DNA from: Alviniconcha marisindica
Lineage: Eukaryota > Mollusca > Gastropoda > Provannidae
DNA length: 64,000 bases
NCBI GenBank assembly: GCA_018857735.1
Contig: JABMCL010000602.1
Span: 587,501-651,500 of the forward strand
Reading direction: 5' to 3'
Below the pieces are notes generated by a model, which had not been told where the DNA came from, ran no database searches, and saw only the letters and a list, made by a program, of their open reading frames with translations. The position numbers and the translations under genes are program-made. Below are positions 9,547 to 20,900 of the stretch, in pieces. The number at the start of each line of letters is the position of its first letter. Positions within the stretch are counted from its first letter, which is position 1.

Positions 9547-12190
9547 GGCTCGACACTGCAATGAATAGTGCCATTCCGGCCCTGCACAGCCCCCCGTAGG
9601 TAAGTCAGTAGGGCGCCGAGCTGTCACGCTGACCACTCTCAGTCGAGTGTGTTGCTAGTATACAGCCGGACAGCGTCGTCTAGCTTGCAGTCAGTCCGTC
9701 AGTCGCGGCTGAGACGCTACGCTACAGTTGCGTCTCTGGACACGGCCACACCATGACGACAACCTCAGCAACACCAGTGATCGTTACTTGTAACAGTCAA
9801 CAACTAAAACAAAAAACAACCCACCCCCACCCCCAAACAAAAACCACAACAACAACAATAAATGTCTACCGGCCGAGACAGACCATCACTTTCGATTTTA
9901 GAACAGCCGCCGCAGCCTTGGCTGACGATGGTGTTTGCCGGTGGAGCAATCCACAGACCCGACAGGAGAAATACTTGCGGTGGACACTTGGTCATCTTAA
10001 GACACTTGACCTCTGGCCCGGTCCAATCAAAACACGCACACCGGCTGCTTGGCAGTCTTATCAAAGACCTGTGTTAGTCTTAGGCTATCTGCCACTCAAG
10101 GCTGTTGTTGGCGGGTTGTCACTGATCTTAACGAGGCGGCGGTCGTGGAATTTTCAGTGAACTGACCGACTTCAGTTTTGACTGACATAACGTCGGAAAG
10201 CCGGCCGATGTCGGACTGAAAGAGGCAAAATGAACCCGATTCGAAGCGTTAGATTGTCACTGTTAGTGTTACTTTGAAATTGCATGGTCACCATAATCGT
10301 CAGTGTTATCTGACTTTCCGCAACTGCCTGATCACCATCATATTGTGCAGTACCGCAGAAAATGGCTTCGATTCAAAGTTTCATGGGTTTGTTTTAACAA
10401 GACTTGACACTGATCTCGTTGCCGCCGTTAATGATATTTTGCTGACGGCATCGGCCTCTTTTCCCACAGGCCGGCCACTTTGTGCTCACCGATTAAATTG
10501 TATTCCGACCACGCGCACATACCCGAATGTCTCAGCTTGACTTCCACGCATACCCCAGCGTCATCGGCGTTTTCGGTTGCAGTGAAAGTACACACTGGTG
10601 ACAGTCTCGTTCAGTATCGGAGTTAATCAAAACAGATGAAAGTTTCATCTGTACGGTATGAATTTGTTGGTACTATAGAAAATATCCGGTCAGGCCTGTG
10701 CATGCACGGAACCGGCATTAAATTTTGATAATTAAAAAAAGAAAAAAAGAAAGCATGTTTGTTGAAACTTCCCTCGTCCTCAGCACTGTTAAAAAGAAAC
10801 CCTTGTAATTCTTATCAGTTCAAAGTGTGCATCAGAACTTCTGGGTCAAAGTCAGTCACGTCAGTCCGTTTCAATAAGAGTTACCTATCTGTACAAAGCT
10901 CGGCCACGACTGACAGCCTATTCCACGGCTTCGCAGGTCTGATGATAAATTGCCTGTAGCACTGCAATGACGCCACCCCTCCCCACAGACCGAAAAGATT
11001 GTATTATTAAAGGTCTGTCACTGTCGGGCCCTTTTCAACGCCAGTGCAGGCTCCGTAGAGCTGTTGGGGAGACGTGCAGGCTAACATCATGAACATGCTC
11101 GTGCTTAACAAATCATGTAGACTAGACCCGGTGAGTGAATTGTGTGGGCATTGTCTTGTACCTCTGTGGCACTCAGTTACCAGCCTGTGTGCCGTATAAA
11201 TCTGCATCAGTAATTGGCAGGGCACAGGTTATGTTCGATGACTGACTTGAACAATCCGTGCATAACTTATATATTGGAATTAATATTTCTCTCCCGGCAG
11301 CCAGTTTTATACCGGCGGAACTGTTTGTGGGCCCGTATCAGTTCGAAACCCGCAGTGGAGTACTGTGAACGTACAAATTAAGGTCTCTTCTGTTGAGAAC
11401 CCGCCAGAGCTGACAAATATTCTTCCTTCAGAATATAGCCATGCCTGCCGCTTTGCCACTGCTAGGAATTTCTTCCCTGTCCTAATTTCTACTTCCGCGG
11501 TCCGTTCACATTCATTTTTTCCAACTCCTCTCGACTCCTACCTTTTAACTGCTTTAGTTTCCAGTGGCTGGCGCGGTTGAAAACATTTCACCCTCCTCGT
11601 AGTCAGTAAGCGATTTAGCAGTTTTCCATGTTGAGTTCCTGCGGAACTGACACTGAAGCAGGCACGCTGTTGTGCATCATAACAGTAAATTAGACGCATT
11701 TGCGATTTGATCAGTTGTGTGTTAATCAGTTTTGTACTGTTGGAATACGTCTCAGAGAATGTCTTGAAGTATTTTCCCCAGTTGTAGATAAGTAATAATT
11801 ATCATAATAATAACACCTTTTCTCAGTATAGCCCCCTGAAAAAATGTGACGAGCTGACGGCGCTGTACAATATCACAATTACGAAGAAACAAACATTAAA
11901 AAAATCAGTATAATGAATGCATACATTCAAGCAGAAAAAAAATAATTCAAAACAAACAAAAACCACTCCCGGCTAATCCAGCTGATTCCACCATCCTTCA
12001 TTCAGTGTCTACAGCACACACAGTTTACGCAGCAAATAAGTGAAATGTAAATCTTAAGATGAGCCAGTCATTGACTGTTTTGGCTTGGATGGGTTTCCTA
12101 TTGATTGTGCTGTATGTAGATCCGTGAGCCAGCTTTTTACTTGTACTGGCGACTTGCGTTTCGACCTGCTATGGAGTAACTGTCAGTGTG
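9547..12190. other. Upstream region without a recognised gene
   Basis: Open frames up to 135 codons exist (for example 9753-10160 +), but none shows a domain, codon pattern or splice context I can support. GC and CpG content is higher than in the downstream introns. No RNA gene seen. Confidence 0.5.
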
Positions 12191-12289
12191 TGATTCGTCC
12201 TGAGGTGACCCGCCTGTGCAGTTGACGGGACGTAAAAATCCAAGAAATAGCAAACAAACAACCCGTATTGGAACATGCCGTAGGCGATA

Positions 12290-13050
12290 CTTCGGTGACA
12301 TAATCGGCATAGTCACTGAGGTCCGGGGCAGTGACAGCCCTGGCTTCGTGGCCTCGAACTGAGGACCCAGGGCTAGGTTGCACGTTCATAGTTTCGAAAA
12401 CCAGCCCTCCTACAAGTACAAGGTGTCGCCAATTCAAGTGACCGACATGATCAAAGTGGCTGATGTCCGGCTGACAGTCCTGGCTTCATGGCCTCGAAAT
12501 GAGGAGCCAGGGTGATTACTTTGTTGCTTAGTGTCCACACTGAGAAACCTCTTACGGTTTATCAGGGACGGATGGACTGGAGGCCGGGTTAGGGTACCTG
12601 TCAATACCGTATGTCCACTCGCTTCTGCACGTTTTCGGACGCTCCACTAAAACAGGTGAACCACCACCAAAACAACAGGTATTCAGCCGGTGGTGGCGAA
12701 CTCTCAAACGGGGCAGACTAGGTGTACTCCGCAACTTTGTGTTTCAACCGTTGTGCCGAAGACGGTGCCGCGCAAAAATAAACGTTGAGAACAGCCTGAA
12801 GCCAACAAAAGACCGTCCAACTCACTTCGAGAGCCCAGCTCCACCTTCCTGTTCACATAGCTCTGGACGCTATACGTAGATGTATCGTAAACGGCTGGGG
12901 CGAGGTCGGCTGGGTTGCACGACTTTCATAATTTTGCTAACCACCCCTCCTACAAGGTGTCACCAACTATACGGTGAGTGACCGACATGATCACTGAGTC
13001 GCCGATGTCCGGCTGGCTGTGACTGACAGCCCTGGCTTCGTGACTTTAAC
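12290..13050 (+). repeat. Degenerate dispersed/tandem repeat of about 150 bp, three copies
   Basis: Shared blocks are GTGACCGACATGATCA, (G/C)GCCGATGTCCGGCTG or its variants, GACAGCCCTGGCTTCGTGG and CCCTCCTACAAG. They occur around 12300-12375, 12395-12515 and 12935-13050. A decayed family-A SINE tail lies between them (about 12515-12590, minus). Non-coding. Confidence 0.6.
12515..12590 (-). mobile_element. Decayed 3' end of family-A SINE
   Basis: GCTTAGTGTCCACACTGAGA and TTATCAGGGACGG resemble the tail of the 9196-9531 SINE (GCTTAACGTCCACAGAAACC, TTATTAGGGACGG). The head is not present. Confidence 0.45.
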
Positions 13051-13632
13051 TGAACTACCGGCTGAACGAAGAGTGTATATATATGTGTTGGGGGAGGGGG
13101 GGCACATTAACAAATAAATGTGTATCTCATTATGTGGCTCAGCCGGCCATCAAAGAGTGACCAGCCGACAGGGTGGGGCTTTGCTGCAAGGTGCGACAAA
13201 CATCCTCATCGAAGACAGTTGGTCGCAACTGACCCGGCTCCTGCGGCGCAACAATGAAAACGGAAACAGTAGCACCACACTCTCCATTGGGCGGAGTTGC
13301 CTCGGCGGAGAGGTGGCCATGGCCGCCATCCTCACGTCAGTGACAGCCGATTGCCGAATAAGCCTTTCGTAGACCATTTCAGCCCAACATTGCCGTCAGT
13401 CACAGTTCACAGTTAAGAAAGGTTTCAAGAAAGTCGGAAAATGTTAAACGCAAGTGTTACTTAAAAACAAAACAACTTGAAACAAAACAAAAACTCTGTC
13501 TCATTGGTCTCAACACTGAATGGCCGGACTTGGTAACCCAGACGGCTGAGTGTGACTTGCGGCCGCATCCAGTTACACTGACACACTACACACACACACT
13601 GACACACACACTGACGTGACACACACAGTGAT

Positions 13633-13663
<31 letters not shown>

Positions 13664-14530
13664 GTGACACGGCACCACACACACTCCCCCCCCCCCCCCC
13701 CCCACACACACACACTCACACACACACACCCCATGTCACTCAGTCACCGGCGACGGGACTGAAGCGTTCGGCTACCGCCTAGGTCTGCTCTAAGGCCGGA
13801 TCGCTGCCGCGACGTCAGTACCCGGCTCAATTCACCTCAAGATACCCACCTAAACACTACTGAAAAACCCTTCCGGCGTCACTCAGTGACTGAAGACCCT
13901 TGTATCGTCAGTGCTATTCGATTCGGCCGCCATGCATTTTTTTCAATCAATCAATCGATGTATTTGAAAAATATAATATTTCTTTGGGTCTTGGCGACTA
14001 ACCCGTAAAACCTACAACCGGTTTACTACTTGGGTCTGAGTCTGAGTCCCCGACGACCGATGATGTACTGACGCGATGAAGAAGTGCGGAACCATTGTAC
14101 CACCCATACGCACTGTCCGTGTGCATGGTGATCCGCACTTTCTGCTGCAGCAGACGACACTTCCAGCGAAGTTCAGCGTTGTTCATTGACGGGGGTTTCT
14201 TTCTTACACTACCTAAGAAACTGTATGAACATTTATTGTGATGTAAAGTTATTGTTATTTTTCTTCGCCGTTCTCACATTCACTGTCTAAATTGAAAGTG
14301 ATCCCATATTTGTTTAGTTTTGGTTTGACCAGCCCGCTGTCCGAGCAGTTTACGCTACCGGTGTCTAGTTGCAGCGGTCTTCTGACGCTCCGCAGTTAAA
14401 ATATAGTACGTAATCAATTTTGAAGAATAATACAAATTTTGTTGTAGTCTTGCCAGAAAAATTGACTCAGACAATAGCACTAATCCTCAGATAATTTGCG
14501 TTTTATGTTAACCATTTTGCTCATTTAATA
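13051..14530. other. Upstream region without a recognised gene; CA/C-rich tracts
   Basis: CA-rich and poly-C tracts occur at about 13585-13730. No supported exon. Short open frames only. Confidence 0.5.
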
Positions 14531-14554
14531 GAAGTACCTTTACGCGCATGAATA

Positions 14555-14574
14555 CAGGAAGTGAAATGACGTCA
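14555..14574 (+). promoter_or_regulatory. ETS-like and CRE sites upstream of PKA-RII exon 1
   Basis: CAGGAAGTG (ETS core GGAA) is followed 4 bases later by a complete palindromic CRE, TGACGTCA, at 14567-14574. The CRE lies 161 bp upstream of the RII start codon. No TATA box is obvious. ETS plus CRE close to an ATG is a common arrangement in TATA-less metazoan promoters. Regulation by CREB of a cAMP-receptor gene is inference. Confidence 0.5.
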
Positions 14575-14734
14575 AAAATAGCTTCACTTCATGTCATGGT
14601 TTACCATCTCTGCGGGCATGTAACACATTTTGTGAACATTTGTGTCTTTTTTGAAGAGTGATGTGAGTCTGTGCATTGGTCAAGCGTGTTCGTGTCTTCT
14701 GGTTTGGGTGGATTCCACCAGCAGTGTATTCATG

Positions 14735-14969
14735 ATGAGTTTTGAGATCCCTCCTGGACTGACCGACCTACTGCAGGAATTTACTGTTGCGGTTCTACGA
14801 GAAAGGCCTTCAGACCTTGTGACCTTTGCTGCAAATTATTTCAACAAATTAAACGACAAAAGGGATAGCAGTACAAATGAAAAGAAAGGTGGAGTTCGTT
14901 TCATCGAAAATGAAGCCCCTGAATTTTGCGACGAACCGATGCAAACAGAGTCTGAAGACGAAGACTGGG
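14735..14969 (+). CDS. PKA-RII exon 1: dimerization/docking domain
   Basis: 78 codons plus 1 nt. It encodes the RIIa four-helix-bundle region ([17 protein letters not shown], then [15 protein letters not shown]) and an acidic linker ending TESEDEDW. Donor G|GTAAGC at 14970. The upstream 5' UTR and transcription start are not defined. An acceptor-like CCACCAG lies at 14716-14722, so a separate 5' UTR exon is possible. Confidence 0.95.
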
Positions 14970-17900
14970 GTAAGCATGAATGTTGAGACCGCTATCATAC
15001 CCATTTTGTGTACTCCGCACGTGTGGCTGGTGGCAAGTGCCGAGAGAATGATTGAAAGTTGTACAGTCGTGTCGAACTATTATTGAAGTGTAAAAGGTGT
15101 ACTTACATTAATATGAGGTACTCAAAGTGGCAGTCTAGATCTGTTTGCAGAAACAGGTTTACTTAGAAAGTGGCAACGGAGCAGTACGTAGGCGATAGGC
15201 ACCTATAACTTGTTTATAAGCTTACCATACTAATTTACAATTACAGTAGTATTAAAATAAAATGAGACAGTAACTTAGTGTAATTTGTGTAACGCTAGTC
15301 TAGTTAGTACTGTACATGTGACAAACATAGTGTTACATTTACAGTGGAGTGAAAAAGATGTTCATCCATCCTCAACGCCAAATACAGGGACAGTAATGAC
15401 AGTCGTAAGAAAAAAATTCTGATGTTTCTCAGTCATGTTTAATTTTCTGACACTACTAGTGATACTGATAGGTTCATCATTCCCCTAAACCAACAAATAA
15501 GTGTCCATCATGAAAGGTGACACCATTTTATAAGACACTTTTTTTTTGGGGGGGGGGGGTTAAACATTTTTACATAATAATAATAATATATATATATATA
15601 TATATATATATGACTTAGTGCCAAAAGGTGCGCAAGAAAAGAGGACAGAGGTACAAGAAAATAAAGCTGACAGGATGTGAGTGAGTAATGCATGTTTTGA
15701 ACACATGTAAAGTCATCCAATTTGACTTTCAGTGTGATTTGTGACAATATGTTGAACATTACACATTACAACAAGCCCACATCACTGTGCTGCTAATCAT
15801 GCAGTTAACTGTGAAAACCCAAGTGATCTTACAAGATGTGATCCACATGAGTATTACCAAGTGAACTGTTGTTGTTCTGTGTCACACAGAACAGCATGCT
15901 ACGCATGGTTTGTTGCAATAGATAATGTTCAACATTTTGAACATACAGCCAATCTTTTTAAATGAATAAAAAGCAACACATTTTGAAACATAAACAGTTA
16001 TTCTTTAATAGAACAATATGAGACAAAGGAAGATTTGAAAAAAAAATCCCTCAAATTTAAGTTTTCTTGACATAAACAGCAAATGATGTAAGAAATGTGT
16101 CGTACATTACTATTTCAACAAGATGTACAGTGCTGTTTGTTTCTTGATGAAAATGATAAATCAGTAACTTTTTATTACTGTAAAGTATAAAGACACATAA
16201 CTATTTCCATATGAACAGTTTTTGCTGCAATAATTTTGTTGTAGTGGATAACATAACGTTAATGACACAGTTAATGGTACTTTGTTTTTCATAACAAATA
16301 AGTAATACTTATTATTTAACAAACAAGTAAGTGTTTTGTAAGAGAAAATGGAGCAAGTAAGAGTGAGTGCAACTTTTGCTGCTTTTGGGTGTCACAGGAA
16401 GATGCACAGCAACCTGTCATCCATGCGTTTCTTGGCCATGTTGACTTGGGTGCCTGGGACAAAAATAGTTGAACAGTTAAGTTAAAAGTGAAAGAATTAA
16501 TAATAACAAAACGTTAAAAATCGTAATAAATATTACTAAAAAAATTCACAGCCAAAAAATAATGCTATTAAGATTGGCACCTTACATTTTTAGAGCTCTG
16601 GAAGGCAGACAGGCATGGTCACTATAATTATGTCGAACGTTATTATTTCCACAGCTCATGTTGTAATTGTAATGTTCAACACCTAACTTGACAACTTTAA
16701 CCTGCGTAAACTCGAATTGTCTACCATATATGATGATTTGTTTGCAGATGTAGTTTGTAAACAAAACGAACTGCATTAAGTGCAAGCAAAAAATGTAAAG
16801 AGTACGATCAGAATATACTGTTTATAACCAATCTGCTGTCGCACATTACGATTTCAACACGCACTCATGTTGTAAGAAACTCGCTGAAAACAAATTTACG
16901 AAAGCATCTGAACAAACTTTAGATCGACAGCATAACAAAAACTTGTTCTGTATGCTAACATTCCGATACTTTTAAAAGATTCGGCATATATACCAATATA
17001 AATATCATCATATAACCCGATTTGACTAAATCTCCAATGAACGTTTAAATTAAGTTGAACATTATGCCTTTTACGGTCTTCAAAAATATTACCACCCACC
17101 TTTTGCATATCAGAACATCTCTTCCATGTGGCCATGTGCTCAAAGCAAATGACCCGGATGTGTAACATGGCTAACCGTATGTAGTGCAAAAGCGCGAAAA
17201 CTTTTTCCTTCTCCTTTTTCTTGTTTAATCTAAAACTTGGTTGAATGTTATTTATTGCAACAATTTTAATTTTTATGAAGAATGGCAAAATATATTTTAA
17301 AAACTACCCAGACATTTGGCAGTAAAATAAAACATTGGCGCCTGATGCAGTGACGTACCACAGTGACTGGAGTAAAGTTTCAACGAAAGAGAAAGTCACT
17401 TCTTCATTAGATTGTCTGCGGATGTTGGTCATGAAACATTTCAACACACATAATGTTCGACCGAGGGACGTTTCGGAGCCTCTAAGTCTAACTCCAAAAG
17501 CAAAACTTAGTTGTGACAATGTGAGCAAGTGCTCTTTGTACAATTTTACAATAATCCCGCCCCGGTTATCAGATCCATGCAATTTCATTACTGTACTGTT
17601 AGTAACCCGGGAACTGGAGCAGACGACGCTTTTGTTTTGAAGCGCGGCGTGTAGCGTAACGCCACATGACCTTCACACAGCCGACCGGCAATAGCCGCTG
17701 GTGCGCGCCATTTTCAAATCTGTTTTCTCCCTTAATATTTTGACCGCTTGTTTGTTTACCTACTCCTTGTTCACCTAGTCCTTTTCGTTATACACCAAAG
17801 CCATGTGTAACATACTTTGGCATTTTAGAATGTTTATCCAACGTTTATTTAGATGCAGGATCGAGCTTAATCGGTAGCCGACGCCTCTCTAGGTCTATTC

Positions 17901-20900
17901 TTTTTATAGCTGTCGTCTGCATGGCGCGTTCTCTGTTTAGTACTAGTGAATCGTTGTTTTGACTCGATTAAAGTAATTCTGTGTCGATCAGTGCTTTGTC
18001 GTATAGTATTTTGCTTAGCTGACTTCATGTTTAGTGTTTATTTTGGGTTGAAATTAACTTATTAAGTATTGTGTACTGTAGAAGCTAAGTTGTATTCATA
18101 GACTACTTGGTATCACTATCAGCGCTGCTGCGACTAAGATAACGCGCCCCAGGCGAAAGTTTGCACCGATTGTTTTAGTGCTAGTCTTCAAGTGTGTCTT
18201 GCTTCTCTTACAGAGCATTGCATTGTAATTGTTATTTACCGTTTTAACCGTGGGAGCGTGCACTTTATTCTGATATAAGTTTTAGTAACATTAATTATTT
18301 AATATTTTGTACATTGTGTTAGTTGTGATTTAGTTGTTGAATCTGTTTATAGACAGGTGCAAGCCACGCTTCCCACTCTTGTTGTAAATTAAATAAGTCA
18401 TGTGTGTACATTTTGTTTATACAATTTAAAAGGTTGTAATTGTAGCTTTCATTTGATGTTTTTCATGTTTTAATTAGTTTAGTTATTGTAGAGGAAAGTG
18501 TATAATTTGTGCAGGCCAAGGAAACACAATTGTCAGCCATTTTGTGGTCCAGAGGGCCGATTTTATTGTAGTGATAGCGTGTGTTCCTTGCGACCCGCGC
18601 AGTTCTCTTATCTATGCATGTGCGTGAGGATTTTGGGGATGCTGAAAATTGTCTGCTGCTGAGCAAATAAAACCTGATTGCTGCTGTACGCCTGCTGTGG
18701 TCTCCATTTTACTGACTCCGCTGCCTGTGTCCTGTCCTTCTACATTCCACTGCTCCATTACATAGTGATAATCAATTTTATATGCACTGTGTAAAGCGAT
18801 ATCTCCTCTGTGCAAATTCGTCATGTACATGAATGAAAGCATCAAAAGCACTCACCATGAGCGTGTCCGTTTACAGGGGTTGAATTTCGTGGCGCTTTTC
18901 ACTTTCAGAAAATAATATTTCTCCAGTTGCTCCATATTTGGAGCTCATATTGTTTCCACTTTGATACTGACCAATTATGAACACTCACACAAAACAGCAA
19001 TAAGACAAAGTATTTGAAATGGATTTTATTGACAGTCAAAAATCCGACCCTCATTTGCACACCTTTTGGCACTAAGTCATATGTTTGAATTGACTTTGTG
19101 CCAAAAGGTGAGCATGAAATTGAAAACTGGACAGAGGGGTTGAAAACTCAAGTTCAGAATTCTCTCAACTAAAATGCTTTTTATGAATAGTTATGTACTT
19201 AGCAGTTATCTTGCAAAATAGGAAAGTAGTTCCTCAGTTTTTGTGATTCTACATAAATATTACTTATTAGCTGTCTTTTATTAATTTTAAGCTTGTATGA
19301 TAGTATGGCACTTGGCAGACATCAAACATTACAAGATTAGGTTGTTACCTTTACTTGATGCCATATTTTATGTACAAACTCTACTATTGTGAACAAAGAG
19401 CAAAGGGATTTGACTGGTTACACTTACAGTAATTATTTGACTGGATTCACTTTTAGTTTTACAGTGATTATCTGACTGGTTTATGTGAACCACTGTTGCT
19501 TTAAAATATAAATAAATTCAGGCTCTGATTAAGAGTATAACTATTAAAACAAATGTGCGCGCACACACACACACGCATGCACCCTCTGCCGCCTGTTGTC
19601 CAGTTAAGAATGGGATGTATGTGTCGCGTGCTAGAAGTAGAAGCAAACCTCCCGCCCCCCCACCTCAAATGCACAGGTCCCAAAGTATGAGTGCTGACTG
19701 CAAGATAGCTAACAGACTGTTTCATTTCTGTTTAGATAAAGCAGCTGTGCTGAATGATTTTCCCGACTCTGCTTTCATTCTAGATCTAACTGTGTCAATA
19801 TGGCGCAACAAAGCATACAGTCATGCATGTGTATGTGTGTGTGTGTGTGTTTTCTCGCCCACGCCGACCAAATCGTCTGTATCATCATCCGCTTTGAATG
19901 AAGAAACCATTGCCGCACTGGCTTTGAAACAGCTGGGGGGGAAAAATCATCACATTCACAAACACCAGCTATTAAAATTTAAACAACAGAAGAAAAAGGA
20001 GGACAACAATGCTTGGATGGCAGATTTTTTGTGGCACAGGCATGAAGACGATGTTGACAATGGAAATTCTGGTGTCTCAGTGTGACCTTCATTTTGCAGA
20101 CAGTCTTGTGCCAGGGTGGAGACTGGAGTAGGGAACCAAATTAAAACAAAACATGCAAGCTGCTGTTATTTTCAGTCTGTATGGCAATACTCTCCTCCTC
20201 CTCTCCTCCTCCCCCCCCCCCCCCCCCCCCCCACCACCCACCCCCCGCCCGCATCACTAATCTGTGTGCACTAAAGTCGGTAGCGCCCTATCTGTGAATA
20301 AAATTCACATACTTTTCCAGAGAATGACAATGATTTATTTGAACCAAATCCTTACAAACCCGTATCTGGAAGAATAATTGGTTTCCGTATAAGTATGGCC
20401 AGCAAAAAAATTGTGTATCTTGCATATTCAGTTGACAGTGGACACGATCCCAAACATGGAATTTTGGAATGACCCAATATGCCTAGTCTAACTGTCTGCG
20501 TGTATCAGAATTTACTCAAAAGTAGACGACTACAAAGCCAAAAACAAAACGCACTTTGACACTGAATACGAATGAGAGAAAATGGTGGCAACCTCGATTT
20601 CATTTTCAACTTCATCTTGTTACCAAATCCCGCAGTAGACAAGAACTGGGTTTGCTGACATCTGCTCATCTTTGGAAAATGATGCTGCAGACAATGTGCT
20701 GCACTTTTCAAACTCTTTGTGAATGTCTTTATGACAAATTTACTGAACGTTTCCATTTTTTCATGCATGGATAGACTTTCATTTTACTGTTTTTGTCTGC
20801 TCACTTTATAGATCGTGAACTCCATCATTTTCGCTTTGTTTTGTGCACTAATTTCAAGGTTATGCTGTACGCCTTTTTTTGTACCACTGATGCAAAATAC

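Noticed and set aside
9753..10160. 135-codon + strand frame starting at a plausible ATG
   Set aside because: Low-complexity Thr/His/Pro start, no domain, no donor that leads anywhere recognisable.
14642..14734. Upstream in-frame start for PKA-RII
   Set aside because: It would add 31 residues (…[11 protein letters not shown]) with no counterpart in RII proteins. MSFEIPPG at 14735 is the conserved start.
17803..18745. Solo LTR with poly(A) signal
   Set aside because: TG...CA edges can be drawn, but none gives a matching 4-6 bp target duplication. Kept only as a low-confidence segment.
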